A DNA stretch of 39,193 nt from CAYJRR01 sp964372275 [NCBI: uncultured bacterium]. Its GTDB lineage: Bacteria > CAYJRR01. The first letter of the stretch is position 1. The number at the start of each line of letters is the position of its first letter. The stretch covers positions 1 through 39,193 of the forward strand of contig CAYJRR010000029.1 of the NCBI GenBank assembly GCA_964372275.1. Reading direction: 5' to 3'. Under the pieces are notes generated by a model. That model saw only the letters and a list, made by a program, of their open reading frames with translations, ran no database searches and had not been told where the DNA came from. Below are positions 8,475 to 16,288 of the stretch, piece by piece. The position numbers and the translations under genes were made by a program.

Positions 8475-9434
8475 TTGATCAAGGAGCCGAAGAACAAGGA
8501 GATCCGGAACCGCCTCGCGGAGGCGTACCGTCTGGAGAAGAACTTCCAGGCGGCGCTCGACCAGATCAAGCAGGTGCTGTTCGCCGATCCCGACAACGTC
8601 GAGGCCTACAAGACGTTGGCGCTGGTCTACATGGACCAGGGGAAGTACGAGATGGCGAAGCTGACCTGCGCCAACGCCCTCAAGCTCGACGAGAACGACG
8701 CCGGCACCTACAACGTGTTGGGTCTGGTCTTCCTCAAACAGGGGGACGTCCGCGGAGCGGCGGCGCAGTTCTCGAAAGCGCTGGAAAAGGGGACCGGCTC
8801 GCCGGCGGCGCTGGCCAACCTCGGGGCGATCGCGCTCGACCACAAGGACTACAACCTGGCGGCGGAGTGTTTCGGCAAGCTGACGAAGATCAAGCCGAGC
8901 AACCCGGTGGCGCTGAACGCCTACGCAGTCGCGCTGCGGGGCCTCGGGAAGTTCGACGACGCCAAGGCGACCTTCCTCCGGGTGCAGCAGCTCGACCGCA
9001 CCAACTACGAAGTGTCGTTCAACCTCGGCGTCCTCTACCAGAAGGGGTTCCGCGATCCGACGACGGCGCTCCGCTACTACCAGGACTACATCGCCAAGGG
9101 GGCGATCACCGACCCGCAGTCCGAGGTGTTCGCGCTGATCAAGCGTGCCGAAGAGGAGCTCAAGCGCGAGAAGATGATGAGCGCGCCGGAGCCGACCAAG
9201 CCGGCCCCCGCACCCGCGCCTTCGAAGGCCGACGACGCCAAGCCCGCCGACAAGGTCGGCGACGCGGCGAAGACCCCGGCCGCCCCCGCAGGCGCCCCAC
9301 CGGCGGGCGATCCGACCAAAACCTCCTCCGACTCCGCCGCCAAGCCCGACGCCGCTCCGAAGACCGGACCCAAGGCCGAGGAGAGCTCCACCCCGACCGC
9401 CAAGAAGACCGACGGCGTCGCGACCGGGCGCTGA
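8475..9434 (+). CDS. GltE/NfsE-like TPR lipoprotein, C-terminal part (downstream of TAG)
   Basis: This is the continuation, in the same frame, of the lipoprotein gene that begins at 7911. Similarity to TPRs starts directly after the TAG (8355), and the ATG at 8475 is only the first possible restart. It has no strong ribosome site or signal sequence. Four to six TPRs are visible: EIRNRLAEAYRLEKNFQAA, VEAYKTLALVYMDQGKYEMA, TYNVLGLVFLKQGDVRGA, NLGAIALDHKDYNLA and NAYAVALRGLGKFDDA. A 90-residue Ala/Pro/Lys-rich tail follows. No frameshift or further stop is present, so any loss of function is recent or the stop is bypassed. On its own the fragment would stay in the cytoplasm. Confidence 0.7.
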   Translation: MIKEPKNKEIRNRLAEAYRLEKNFQAALDQIKQVLFADPDNVEAYKTLALVYMDQGKYEMAKLTCANALKLDENDAGTYNVLGLVFLKQGDVRGAAAQFSKALEKGTGSPAALANLGAIALDHKDYNLAAECFGKLTKIKPSNPVALNAYAVALRGLGKFDDAKATFLRVQQLDRTNYEVSFNLGVLYQKGFRDPTTALRYYQDYIAKGAITDPQSEVFALIKRAEEELKREKMMSAPEPTKPAPAPAPSKADDAKPADKVGDAAKTPAAPAGAPPAGDPTKTSSDSAAKPDAAPKTGPKAEESSTPTAKKTDGVATGR

Positions 9435-9438
9435 GCCC

Positions 9439-9492
9439 GGCCGTCGAGTCCGAGCCGACCCGAGCTGGATCGGATCGGACTCGGTCACGGCC
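9439..9492 (+). terminator. Long hairpin after the A-E operon; possible terminator
   Basis: The left arm GGCCGT + CGAGTCCGA (9439-9453) pairs with TCGGACTCG (9475-9483) and, after a three-base bulge, with ACGGCC (9487-9492). This gives about 15 base pairs just after the stop at 9434. There is no T-run, so it may instead protect the 3' end of the transcript or separate it from the kinase gene downstream. Confidence 0.4.
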
Positions 9493-9531
9493 GCGGTTGC
9501 CGGAGGGCGGTGCTGGTAGACTCGTACCTCG

Positions 9532-12500
9532 GTGCCGCCGGAGAGTCTCCCCGAGGAGTTCGACGACTACCGGATCCTCCAGTCGCTGGGGCGCGGCCGC
9601 GGCGGCGAGGTGTTCCTGGCGTTCGACACGGTGCTCGCCCGCCACGTCGCGCTGAAGCTCCTCCTCCAGGCCGACTCCTCCGACGAATCGAAGCGGCGCC
9701 TGCTGCTGGAGGCGCGAACCGCGGCCCGGGTGCAACATCCCAACGTCGTCACCATCCACCGGGTCGGCGAGCTCGACGGCCGGGCCTACATCGTCGCCGA
9801 GTTCGTCCGCGGCGAGACGCTGCAGCAGCTGGCCAAGCCGGTCCCCTGGCGGCGGGCCCTCGAGATCGCGATTCCGCTGGCGCGAGGGCTGGCGGCCGCG
9901 CACCGGCGGGGGGTCATCCACCGCGACCTGAAGCCGGGCAACGTGATGCTCGCCGACGACGGGGGCGTGAAGCTGGTCGACTTCGGCCTGGCGGCGATGA
10001 TTCAGGGCCCGCCGCACCGCGAGCAGGCCGACGGAGGCCTGGCCCTCGGCACGCCGGACTACATGGCCCCGGAGATCTGGCGCGGGGAGCCGGCGACGCG
10101 TGCCTCCGACGTCTACGCCCTCGGCGCGATCCTGCACGAGCTCGCCACCGGAAAACCGCCGATGCACGGCGTTCCGCTTCCCGACCTGCCGCGCGCCATC
10201 CAGGAACGGGAGGTCCCCGCGCTGGCGTCGGCGGCGCCGGAGGTCGATCCGCGCTTCGCGGCGATCGTCGATCGATGCCTCCGCCGCGAGCCCCGGGACC
10301 GCTTCCGGTCGGGGGACGAACTGCGGGAGGCGCTCGAGGAGCTCGACCGGACCGCGAGCGGCGCGCCTCCACCGGTCGGAAACCCCTATCGCGGCCTGCG
10401 CCCGTTCGAGGCCGACCACCGCGCCATCTTCTTCGGACGGGGTGCCGAGGTCGGCGTGCTGGTCGACCGGCTCCGTGAGGAACCGTTGGTGCTGGTCACC
10501 GGCGACTCCGGCGCGGGCAAGTCCTCGGTCTGTCGCGCCGGCGTGCTCCCCGCGGTGGCGGACGGGGCGCTGGGAGGCGGGAGAACCTGGTCGGCGGTGA
10601 CGATCGTCCCGGGCCGCCATCCGGTGCGCGCGCTCGCCGCGGCGTTCGCGGACGGCCTGGGTCTCGCCGAAGAGGAGCTCGCGGTGGCGATCCGCTTCGG
10701 CGGCGGGGCGTTTCTGCAGCGGGTCAAACACGGGCTCGGCGAGACCAAGGGGATCGTCCTGTTCGTCGACCAGCTCGAAGAGCTGCTGACGTCGTCCGAA
10801 TCGGAGGAGGCGGCGGCGGTCGAAGAACTCCTCGCCAACATGACGGTCGGCCTGCGCGGTTTCCGCGTCCTGGCGACGTTTCGAGCCGATTTCCTGACGA
10901 AGCTCGCCCGTTCCCCGGCGCTCGGCGAGGACTTGACGCGTTTCCTCTACTTCCTGAAGCCTCTCACCCCGGAACGGATCCGCGAAGTCATCGTCGGGCC
11001 CGCCCGGGCGACCGGCGTCACGTTCGAGTCGGAGGCGCTCGTCGACGGTCTCGTCGAAGCCACCGCCCACGCCGACGGCGGCCTTCCCCTCCTTCAGTTC
11101 GCCCTCGCCGAGCTGTGGGAGGCGCGCGACCGCACCCTAGCCCTGATCACGCACGCCGCGCTCGACTCGATCGGTGGCGTCTCGGGCGCGCTGGCGCGGC
11201 ACGCCGACGACGTCCTGGCCGGGCTCGTGCCCGCGCGGAGGGCGGCGGCGCGCCGGATCCTCCTGCGCGCGGTGACCCGCGACGGAACGCGCGCGCGGCG
11301 CACGGAAGAGGAGCTGATCGACTCCGATCCCGAGGCGTCCTCGACGCTCGAGGCCCTGGTCCGCGGGCGCCTCCTGGTCGCGCACGAGGTCCCGGACGGG
11401 AGCGTGTACGAAATCGCGCACGAGGTCCTGCTCTCGGGTTGGACGACGCTCAAGGGCTGGATCCGCGACGACGCCGACGGTCGCCTGGTGCGCGAGCGCG
11501 TGGGGGCCGCCGCCTCCGAATGGGCGCGTCTCGGTCGGACGGCCGACGCTCTGTGGAGCGCGCGCCAACTGGAGGAACTGGTCAAGATCCACGGCGGCGA
11601 ACTCACGGAGGCCGAGCGCGCCTTCGTCGCCGCCTCCCGGTTCCAGGTCGCGCGGCAGCGATGGCTCACGCGCGCCCTTTACGGCGGCGTCGTGGCGCTC
11701 CTGGCGGTCGCCTACCTCTCCTTCTCGCTCGTCACCCAGGCCCGCATCGCGCGACGCGTCGACGCGATGCGGAAAGAGGCCGGCGACGTGCTGAGCCTGG
11801 CCCGCCAGGAGGCGCTTCGCGCCGACGATCTCCGCGCCAAGGCCCGATCGCTGTTCGAGGAGGGGCGCCTCGGAGCGGCGGAGCCGATCTGGGCCACGGC
11901 GTTGTCGGCCGGCGCCGACGCCGAACGGATCTACGCGCGGGCGACGCTCGCGTTCGAAGCCGCCCTGGCGCTCGATTCCGGCCGAGCGGACGTGCGGGAT
12001 CTGTTGGGCGATGCGCTGGCCGAGCGCGCGCTGTTTGCCGAACGGGAGCGCCGCTTCGATCGCGAAGCGGAGCTCACCGACCGCCTCGCCCTCTACGACC
12101 TCTCCGGCGACCGCCGGCGGCGGTACGCGCAGCCCGGCCGAATCTCCGTCGAGACCGATCCCCCCGGGGCGCGGATCACGCTCGAGCGGTACGAAGAGGG
12201 CCCGGACGGTGCGCGGACGCCGCTTCCGTATCGCGACGCCCTGGTCTCTCCGGTCCCCTCGCTCGAGCTCCCGCCCGCCTCCTACCTGCTGACGATGACG
12301 GCCGCCGGGCGCGCGCCGGTCCGGCTCCCGTTCCTGCTCGAGCGCGGCGACTCGAGGACGATCCAGGTTCCGCTTCCGCCGGCGTCGTCGGTGCCGAACG
12401 GCTACGTTCACGTGCCGGCGGGGAGATTCCTCTTCGGCAGCGGGGGGGACGACGAGTCGCGGCGGGTCTTCTTCCAGACCGTGCCGATCGCCACCCGCCG

Positions 12501-13248
12501 TACCGGACCGTTCCTGATCGCCCGTTCCGAGGTGACCTTCGGGGATTGGATCGACTTTCTCGACGCGCTCCCGGCCGCCGAGCGCGCGCGTCACGTCCCC
12601 GGGGTGTTCACCCGCCTGGAGGAGACCCACGGCCTGACGCTCGACCGGACGGCCGCAGGCCGGTGGCGACTGACGGTGCTGCAGGAGAAGAAGAGCATCC
12701 AGGCCACGCTCGGCGAAAAGATCCGCTACACCTCGCGCCCGCATCGCTCGCTGCAGGACTGGCGGAAGATGCCGGTGACCGCGATCTCCGCGGTCGACGC
12801 CGACGCGTACGTCCGCTGGCTCGATCGCACCGGGCGATTGCCCGGAGCCCGTCTGTGCAACGAGCTGGAATGGGAACGTGCGGCGCGGGGCGCCGACGAC
12901 CGCGAATTCCCGCACGGGCGCCGGCTCCAAGCCGACGACGCGAACTTCGACGAGACCTACGGAAAGAACCCGCGCTCGATGGGACCGGACGAGGTCGGAT
13001 CGCGGCCGCGATCGGAAAGCCCGTTCGGCCTGTTCGACATGTCCGGCAACGCCTGGGAGTGGACGACCTCGGCGTTCGCCGCCGGCACCTACGTGCTTCG
13101 CGGCGGCAGCTTCTTCCACGACCGGAAGACGGCGCAGGTGATCAATCGGTCCGAATCGGTCGCCACCCTCCGCCACCCGACGGTCGGCCTGCGAGTCTGC
13201 GCCGATCCCGCCGGCCGGCCGGCGGCCGGGGCCCTTCGGCCCCGCTGA
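9532..13248 (+). CDS. Serine/threonine kinase - nSTAND ATPase - TM - FGE-sulfatase domain chimera
   Basis: A 1238-residue protein with a GTG start. Residues 12-275 are a Hanks-type kinase: glycine loop LGRGRGGEV, catalytic K42, HRDLKPGN at 130-137, DFG at 150-152 and APE at 179-181, so it should be active. Residues about 283-560 match an nSTAND-type NTPase, with NPYRGLRPF, FFGR, Walker A GDSGAGKSS (324-332) and Walker B VLFVDQLEE. A predicted transmembrane helix lies at about 712-732. A PEGA-like beta domain (about 867-950) and an FGE-sulfatase fold (about 955-1228: RLPGARLCNELEWERAARG, SGNAWEWT, LRGGSF) complete it. The kinase and NTPase would be cytoplasmic and the C-terminal domains periplasmic. 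I do not see the FGE catalytic cysteine pair, so that domain is probably a sensor. FHA proteins encoded nearby are plausible readers of its phospho-threonines. Confidence 0.92.
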   Translation: MPPESLPEEFDDYRILQSLGRGRGGEVFLAFDTVLARHVALKLLLQADSSDESKRRLLLEARTAARVQHPNVVTIHRVGELDGRAYIVAEFVRGETLQQLAKPVPWRRALEIAIPLARGLAAAHRRGVIHRDLKPGNVMLADDGGVKLVDFGLAAMIQGPPHREQADGGLALGTPDYMAPEIWRGEPATRASDVYALGAILHELATGKPPMHGVPLPDLPRAIQEREVPALASAAPEVDPRFAAIVDRCLRREPRDRFRSGDELREALEELDRTASGAPPPVGNPYRGLRPFEADHRAIFFGRGAEVGVLVDRLREEPLVLVTGDSGAGKSSVCRAGVLPAVADGALGGGRTWSAVTIVPGRHPVRALAAAFADGLGLAEEELAVAIRFGGGAFLQRVKHGLGETKGIVLFVDQLEELLTSSESEEAAAVEELLANMTVGLRGFRVLATFRADFLTKLARSPALGEDLTRFLYFLKPLTPERIREVIVGPARATGVTFESEALVDGLVEATAHADGGLPLLQFALAELWEARDRTLALITHAALDSIGGVSGALARHADDVLAGLVPARRAAARRILLRAVTRDGTRARRTEEELIDSDPEASSTLEALVRGRLLVAHEVPDGSVYEIAHEVLLSGWTTLKGWIRDDADGRLVRERVGAAASEWARLGRTADALWSARQLEELVKIHGGELTEAERAFVAASRFQVARQRWLTRALYGGVVALLAVAYLSFSLVTQARIARRVDAMRKEAGDVLSLARQEALRADDLRAKARSLFEEGRLGAAEPIWATALSAGADAERIYARATLAFEAALALDSGRADVRDLLGDALAERALFAERERRFDREAELTDRLALYDLSGDRRRRYAQPGRISVETDPPGARITLERYEEGPDGARTPLPYRDALVSPVPSLELPPASYLLTMTAAGRAPVRLPFLLERGDSRTIQVPLPPASSVPNGYVHVPAGRFLFGSGGDDESRRVFFQTVPIATRRTGPFLIARSEVTFGDWIDFLDALPAAERARHVPGVFTRLEETHGLTLDRTAAGRWRLTVLQEKKSIQATLGEKIRYTSRPHRSLQDWRKMPVTAISAVDADAYVRWLDRTGRLPGARLCNELEWERAARGADDREFPHGRRLQADDANFDETYGKNPRSMGPDEVGSRPRSESPFGLFDMSGNAWEWTTSAFAAGTYVLRGGSFFHDRKTAQVINRSESVATLRHPTVGLRVCADPAGRPAAGALRPR
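13227..13244 (+). terminator. Short GC hairpin over the stop of the kinase gene
   Basis: CGGGGCC-CTTC-GGCCCCG forms a perfect seven-pair stem overlapping the last codons of the kinase chimera. No T-run follows, so it is only a weak terminator candidate. Confidence 0.25.
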
Positions 13249-13289
13249 TCGCGTACGCGCCCGATCGGCGCCAGAGTCTCAAGTCTATG

Positions 13290-13470
13290 TAGTTTAACGG
13301 TAGTTCCGTTCGTTTTTAGACGAGACATGATGTCGCGTTGTGATAAAGCGTACGTGATAGTGTTCACATAAGTTTCATGAATTCTTACGGTTATCATGTG
13401 TGACAGATTAGACGTCCCCTCGTAGACTGTGATTGGACTCCGTGGCGGTGCGCACGGGAGGGGGGCGACG
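13290..13470 (+). promoter_or_regulatory. AT-rich promoter region upstream of the ADYC/cyclase pair
   Basis: Bases 13290-13425 are strikingly AT-rich against the GC-rich surroundings. They lie just upstream of a strong ribosome site (GGGAGGGGGG) and the ATG at 13471. I could not assign convincing -35/-10 hexamers; a weak pair is TTCACA (13363-13368) with TACGGT (13386-13391). Confidence 0.5.
13353..13368. promoter_or_regulatory. CRP-like palindrome (CGTGA-N6-TCACA)
   Basis: CGTGA at 13353-13357 and TCACA at 13364-13368 flank six bases. This matches the CRP/FNR-superfamily consensus TGTGA-N6-TCACA at nine of ten positions. It sits in the AT-rich upstream region of the transcription unit encoding a class III adenylyl cyclase, so cAMP feedback through a CRP-like protein is possible. 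No CRP-family gene is in the window. Confidence 0.45.
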
Positions 13471-14556
13471 ATGAGCCATCGAGCGGTTCGCCGATTGACG
13501 GTCTCGGCGCTGATCGGGGTCGGAGCGTGCGGGTCTCCGACGCGGGACGAGCCGGTCACCCTCATCAAGAACGCCGGCTACTCATACAGCTACGGGTACG
13601 GCAAGACGTCCGGTTCCGGCTACAGCGGTCCCGGCACCAGCCTCAACGGGACGAGCCTGAACGGAACGAGCCTGAACGGCTCCAGTCTCAACGGCACGAG
13701 TCTGAACGGCACCAGCCTGAACGGCGTGAGCCTGAACGGGTCCAGCCTCAACGGGAGCAGCCTCAACGACGTCAGCCTGAACGGGTCCAGCCTCAACGGA
13801 TCGAGCCTGAACGGCTCGAGCCTCAATGGCTCCAGCTTGAACGGCTCCAGTCTCAACGGAACGAGCTTGAACGGGACGTCGCTCAACGGCTCGAGCCTCA
13901 ACGGCACCGATTTCATCGGCGCCCTGTTCCCCGCCGAGCTGTCCAACGGAATGACCACCACCCTGCGCATCGACGACATGCGCGCCGAGGACGAAATCTG
14001 GTACTACACCGTCTCGGTCGCCGTCGACGGCGGCTGGGCTCTGCTGTGTGGCGCCGACGAGACCGGCGCGGCGGTCGAGGCGATCCCCTTCGAGGGGGTG
14101 TGGAACAACGGCGACGGCGTTCCCGGCGGCGGATCCAAGACTCGCGATGCGTCGCGCATCACGTTCGGTTGCCGTCCCGCGACGCTCGCCAAGTGCGCCG
14201 AGCTCGGATACCGGCCGTGGATCGACGCCGGACTCGAATCCCTGCACCAGACGTGCACACGCGCCCTGCGCGCCGACTACTGCGGGGACGGTCACCCGTG
14301 GACGTTCGACGGTCGCTTCATCAACATCTACGACCTGGCGGGCGTCCAGGCCGACACCGAGAACTGGGTGACAGAGGCCGAGTGGGACGAGGACGGCGCC
14401 GCCTGCATCACCAAACGGGTGAAGACGCACATCGATCGGCCCGGCTGCTACGAAGCGAAGCTCGACAACGAATGCGGGAAGAAGAAGTCGGACGACTGGG
14501 CGATCCGTACCGAGCGCGATCCCGGGGACGGCTTCTACTACGGGAAGAACAAGTAG
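13471..14556 (+). CDS. ADYC-domain lipoprotein with SLNxx pentapeptide repeats
   Basis: A 361-residue predicted lipoprotein (lipobox GVGAC near residue 20). After a short Tyr/Gly/Ser-rich stretch come 18 tandem five-residue repeats of the form SLNG(T/S/V), residues about 57-146. They fit the pentapeptide-repeat pattern with a central leucine and Asn next to it, and should form a short right-handed beta-helix. The C-terminal 200 residues match the myxobacterial ADYC domain, with the ADYC motif at 268-271 followed by GDGHPWT and several cysteines that could form disulphides. The function of ADYC proteins is unknown. A strong ribosome site supports the start. The gene lies four bases upstream of the adenylyl cyclase gene and is likely co-transcribed with it. 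Confidence 0.85.
   Translation: MSHRAVRRLTVSALIGVGACGSPTRDEPVTLIKNAGYSYSYGYGKTSGSGYSGPGTSLNGTSLNGTSLNGSSLNGTSLNGTSLNGVSLNGSSLNGSSLNDVSLNGSSLNGSSLNGSSLNGSSLNGSSLNGTSLNGTSLNGSSLNGTDFIGALFPAELSNGMTTTLRIDDMRAEDEIWYYTVSVAVDGGWALLCGADETGAAVEAIPFEGVWNNGDGVPGGGSKTRDASRITFGCRPATLAKCAELGYRPWIDAGLESLHQTCTRALRADYCGDGHPWTFDGRFINIYDLAGVQADTENWVTEAEWDEDGAACITKRVKTHIDRPGCYEAKLDNECGKKKSDDWAIRTERDPGDGFYYGKNK
13634..13910 (+). repeat. 15-bp tandem repeat array encoding SLNG(S/T) units
   Basis: About 18 diverged copies of a 15-base unit (AGCCTGAACGGCNCN-like) lie inside the ADYC lipoprotein gene. The copies differ mostly at synonymous third positions (CTC/CTG, AAC/AAT, GGC/GGG/GGA), so the peptide pattern, not the DNA, is conserved. 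Confidence 0.9.
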
Positions 14557-14560
14557 GACG

Positions 14561-16273
14561 ATGTCGTCGATGAGCGCCGCGCTGTACTACGACGACGCGC
14601 GCTCGACGACGCAACGGTTCGTCCTCTCCGCCGACCGAGTGTCGATCGGCCGACATCCGAGCAACGACCTGGTCTTTCCGACCGGGGTCTCCGGGAAACA
14701 CTGCCTGCTGGAGCGGCGCCGGGGCGCGTGGGCGGTGGTCGACCTCGGATCGGACAACGGGACGTTCGTCAACGACGAGCGGGTCGAAGGGATCCACCCG
14801 CTCGAATTCGGCGACCAGCTCCGCATCGGCGAGGTCCATGCCCGCTTCGTGGAGGAGGATCCGGAGGCGGCCGCCACCTTCTCGGGCGCGCCGATCGTCC
14901 CCAAGAGCCTCTTTCCCCCGATCACCGGAGACGAGGCGCCGCTCGGGCCCTCGCCGATCGCGACGAGCCTGCGCGAGATCGAGGACTCGCTGGCGGAGGT
15001 GGCCGCCTTCCTGCGGTCGCTCCCAGAGTCGGCACGCGCGCCGCACGGGGCCCTCCGCCGGGCGCTCACCCGGGCCGGCCAGGTCTCGACCTCCATCGAC
15101 CAGATCGAGCGCAACCAGGTCCTGGCGCAGACGCTGGCCGAGGTCGGCAAGCTGATGCACCTGCTGGCCGGACTCGACAACATCCTCGGCGTCACGCTCG
15201 ACCTCGCGGTCCGCGCCCTGGGCGCCGACCGCGGCTTCATCCTCTTCGGAGGCGACGACGAGACACTCGAGGTCAAGGTCTCGCGGAACATGGGGGATCC
15301 CCGCGGCATCAGCCGCACCATCGCCGAGATGGTGGTCGCGACCGGGAAGCCGGTCGTCACCTCCAACGCGCAGCTCGACCCGCGCTACAGCCGCACCGAA
15401 TCGGTCAACCTCCACGCCGTCCGCGCGGTGATGTGCGTGCCGCTGCGGGCCCGCGATACCAAGCCGATCGGCGCCATCTACGTCGACGGCAACACCGCCA
15501 CCCGTCTCTTCAACACCGAAGGGATCAGCTTCCTGAGCGTCTTCGCCAGCCACGCCGCGAACGCGGTCGAGGCGGCCCAGATCAAGGAGAAGAGCGAGCT
15601 GGAGGAGGCGCGACGCAAGCGCTTGAGTCGCTACTTCTCGGAGTCGGTGATCTCGCACATCATCGACGGAAACCCGGAGGAGGCGCTGCGGCGCGAGGCG
15701 CGCGTCGTCACGCTGCTGTTCACCGACATCCGCGGGTTCACCTCGCTCTTGGAGCGTCTCTCGCCGGCCGAAGCGGTGGAGATGCTCAACGACTACTACT
15801 CCGAGATCGTCGAGGAGTTGCAGGCCGAGGAGGGGACGCTCGACAAGTTCACCGGCGACGGCCTGATGGCGTTCTGGGGGGCCCCGAAGGAGCAGGCCGA
15901 CCACGCGCTCCGCGCCGTCCGCGCCGCGCTCAAGATGCAGGCGCGCGTCCCGGCGCTGGTCGCGCGCTGGAAGCGAGAAGGACGGAGCTTCGCCCGCGAG
16001 CTCGACAGCCTCCCGACCGGGATCGGGATCAACACCGGCGAAGCGGTCATCGGCGACATCGGCAGCCCGAAGCGGCTCGAGTACACCGCGATCGGCGACG
16101 CCGTGAACCTGACCGCGCGCGTCCAGGGCCAGGCGAAGGGCGGCGAGGTGCTGATCACCGGATCGACGCTGGAGATCATCCGCGATCGGGTACGTGTCGA
16201 GGCGCTCCCGCCGGTGCAGGTCAAAGGCAAGAGCGCGCCGGTACCGCTCTTCCGCGTCCTTGACGTCCTCTGA
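14561..16273 (+). CDS. FHA-GAF-class III adenylyl cyclase
   Basis: A 570-residue cytoplasmic protein. Residues about 10-100 form an FHA domain (SIGRHPSNDLVF, SGKHCLLE, LGSDNGTFVN), a phospho-threonine reader. Residues about 195-345 are a GAF sensor domain. Residues about 370-565 are a class III nucleotidyl cyclase catalytic domain with metal-binding D389 (FTDIRGF) and D433 (FTGDGLMAFWG), purine-selecting K429 and D513, and transition-state N516 and R520 (GDAVNLTAR). Lys/Asp selection predicts ATP and hence cAMP. Every key residue is present, so it should be active as a homodimer. It follows the ADYC lipoprotein by four bases. The FHA domain suggests recruitment by a phosphorylated partner, possibly a target of the kinase encoded at 9532-13248. 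Confidence 0.93.
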   Translation: MSSMSAALYYDDARSTTQRFVLSADRVSIGRHPSNDLVFPTGVSGKHCLLERRRGAWAVVDLGSDNGTFVNDERVEGIHPLEFGDQLRIGEVHARFVEEDPEAAATFSGAPIVPKSLFPPITGDEAPLGPSPIATSLREIEDSLAEVAAFLRSLPESARAPHGALRRALTRAGQVSTSIDQIERNQVLAQTLAEVGKLMHLLAGLDNILGVTLDLAVRALGADRGFILFGGDDETLEVKVSRNMGDPRGISRTIAEMVVATGKPVVTSNAQLDPRYSRTESVNLHAVRAVMCVPLRARDTKPIGAIYVDGNTATRLFNTEGISFLSVFASHAANAVEAAQIKEKSELEEARRKRLSRYFSESVISHIIDGNPEEALRREARVVTLLFTDIRGFTSLLERLSPAEAVEMLNDYYSEIVEELQAEEGTLDKFTGDGLMAFWGAPKEQADHALRAVRAALKMQARVPALVARWKREGRSFARELDSLPTGIGINTGEAVIGDIGSPKRLEYTAIGDAVNLTARVQGQAKGGEVLITGSTLEIIRDRVRVEALPPVQVKGKSAPVPLFRVLDVL

Positions 16274-16288
16274 CGATCCGCCGCGGGA

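Noticed and set aside
12390-13248. Active formylglycine-generating enzyme
   Set aside because: The fold motifs are present but I could not find the catalytic cysteine pair, and no sulfatase gene is in the window.
13634-13910. Possible CRISPR or satellite array
   Set aside because: The 15-base units are contiguous, without spacers, and translate into a regular pentapeptide repeat in the ADYC lipoprotein frame.
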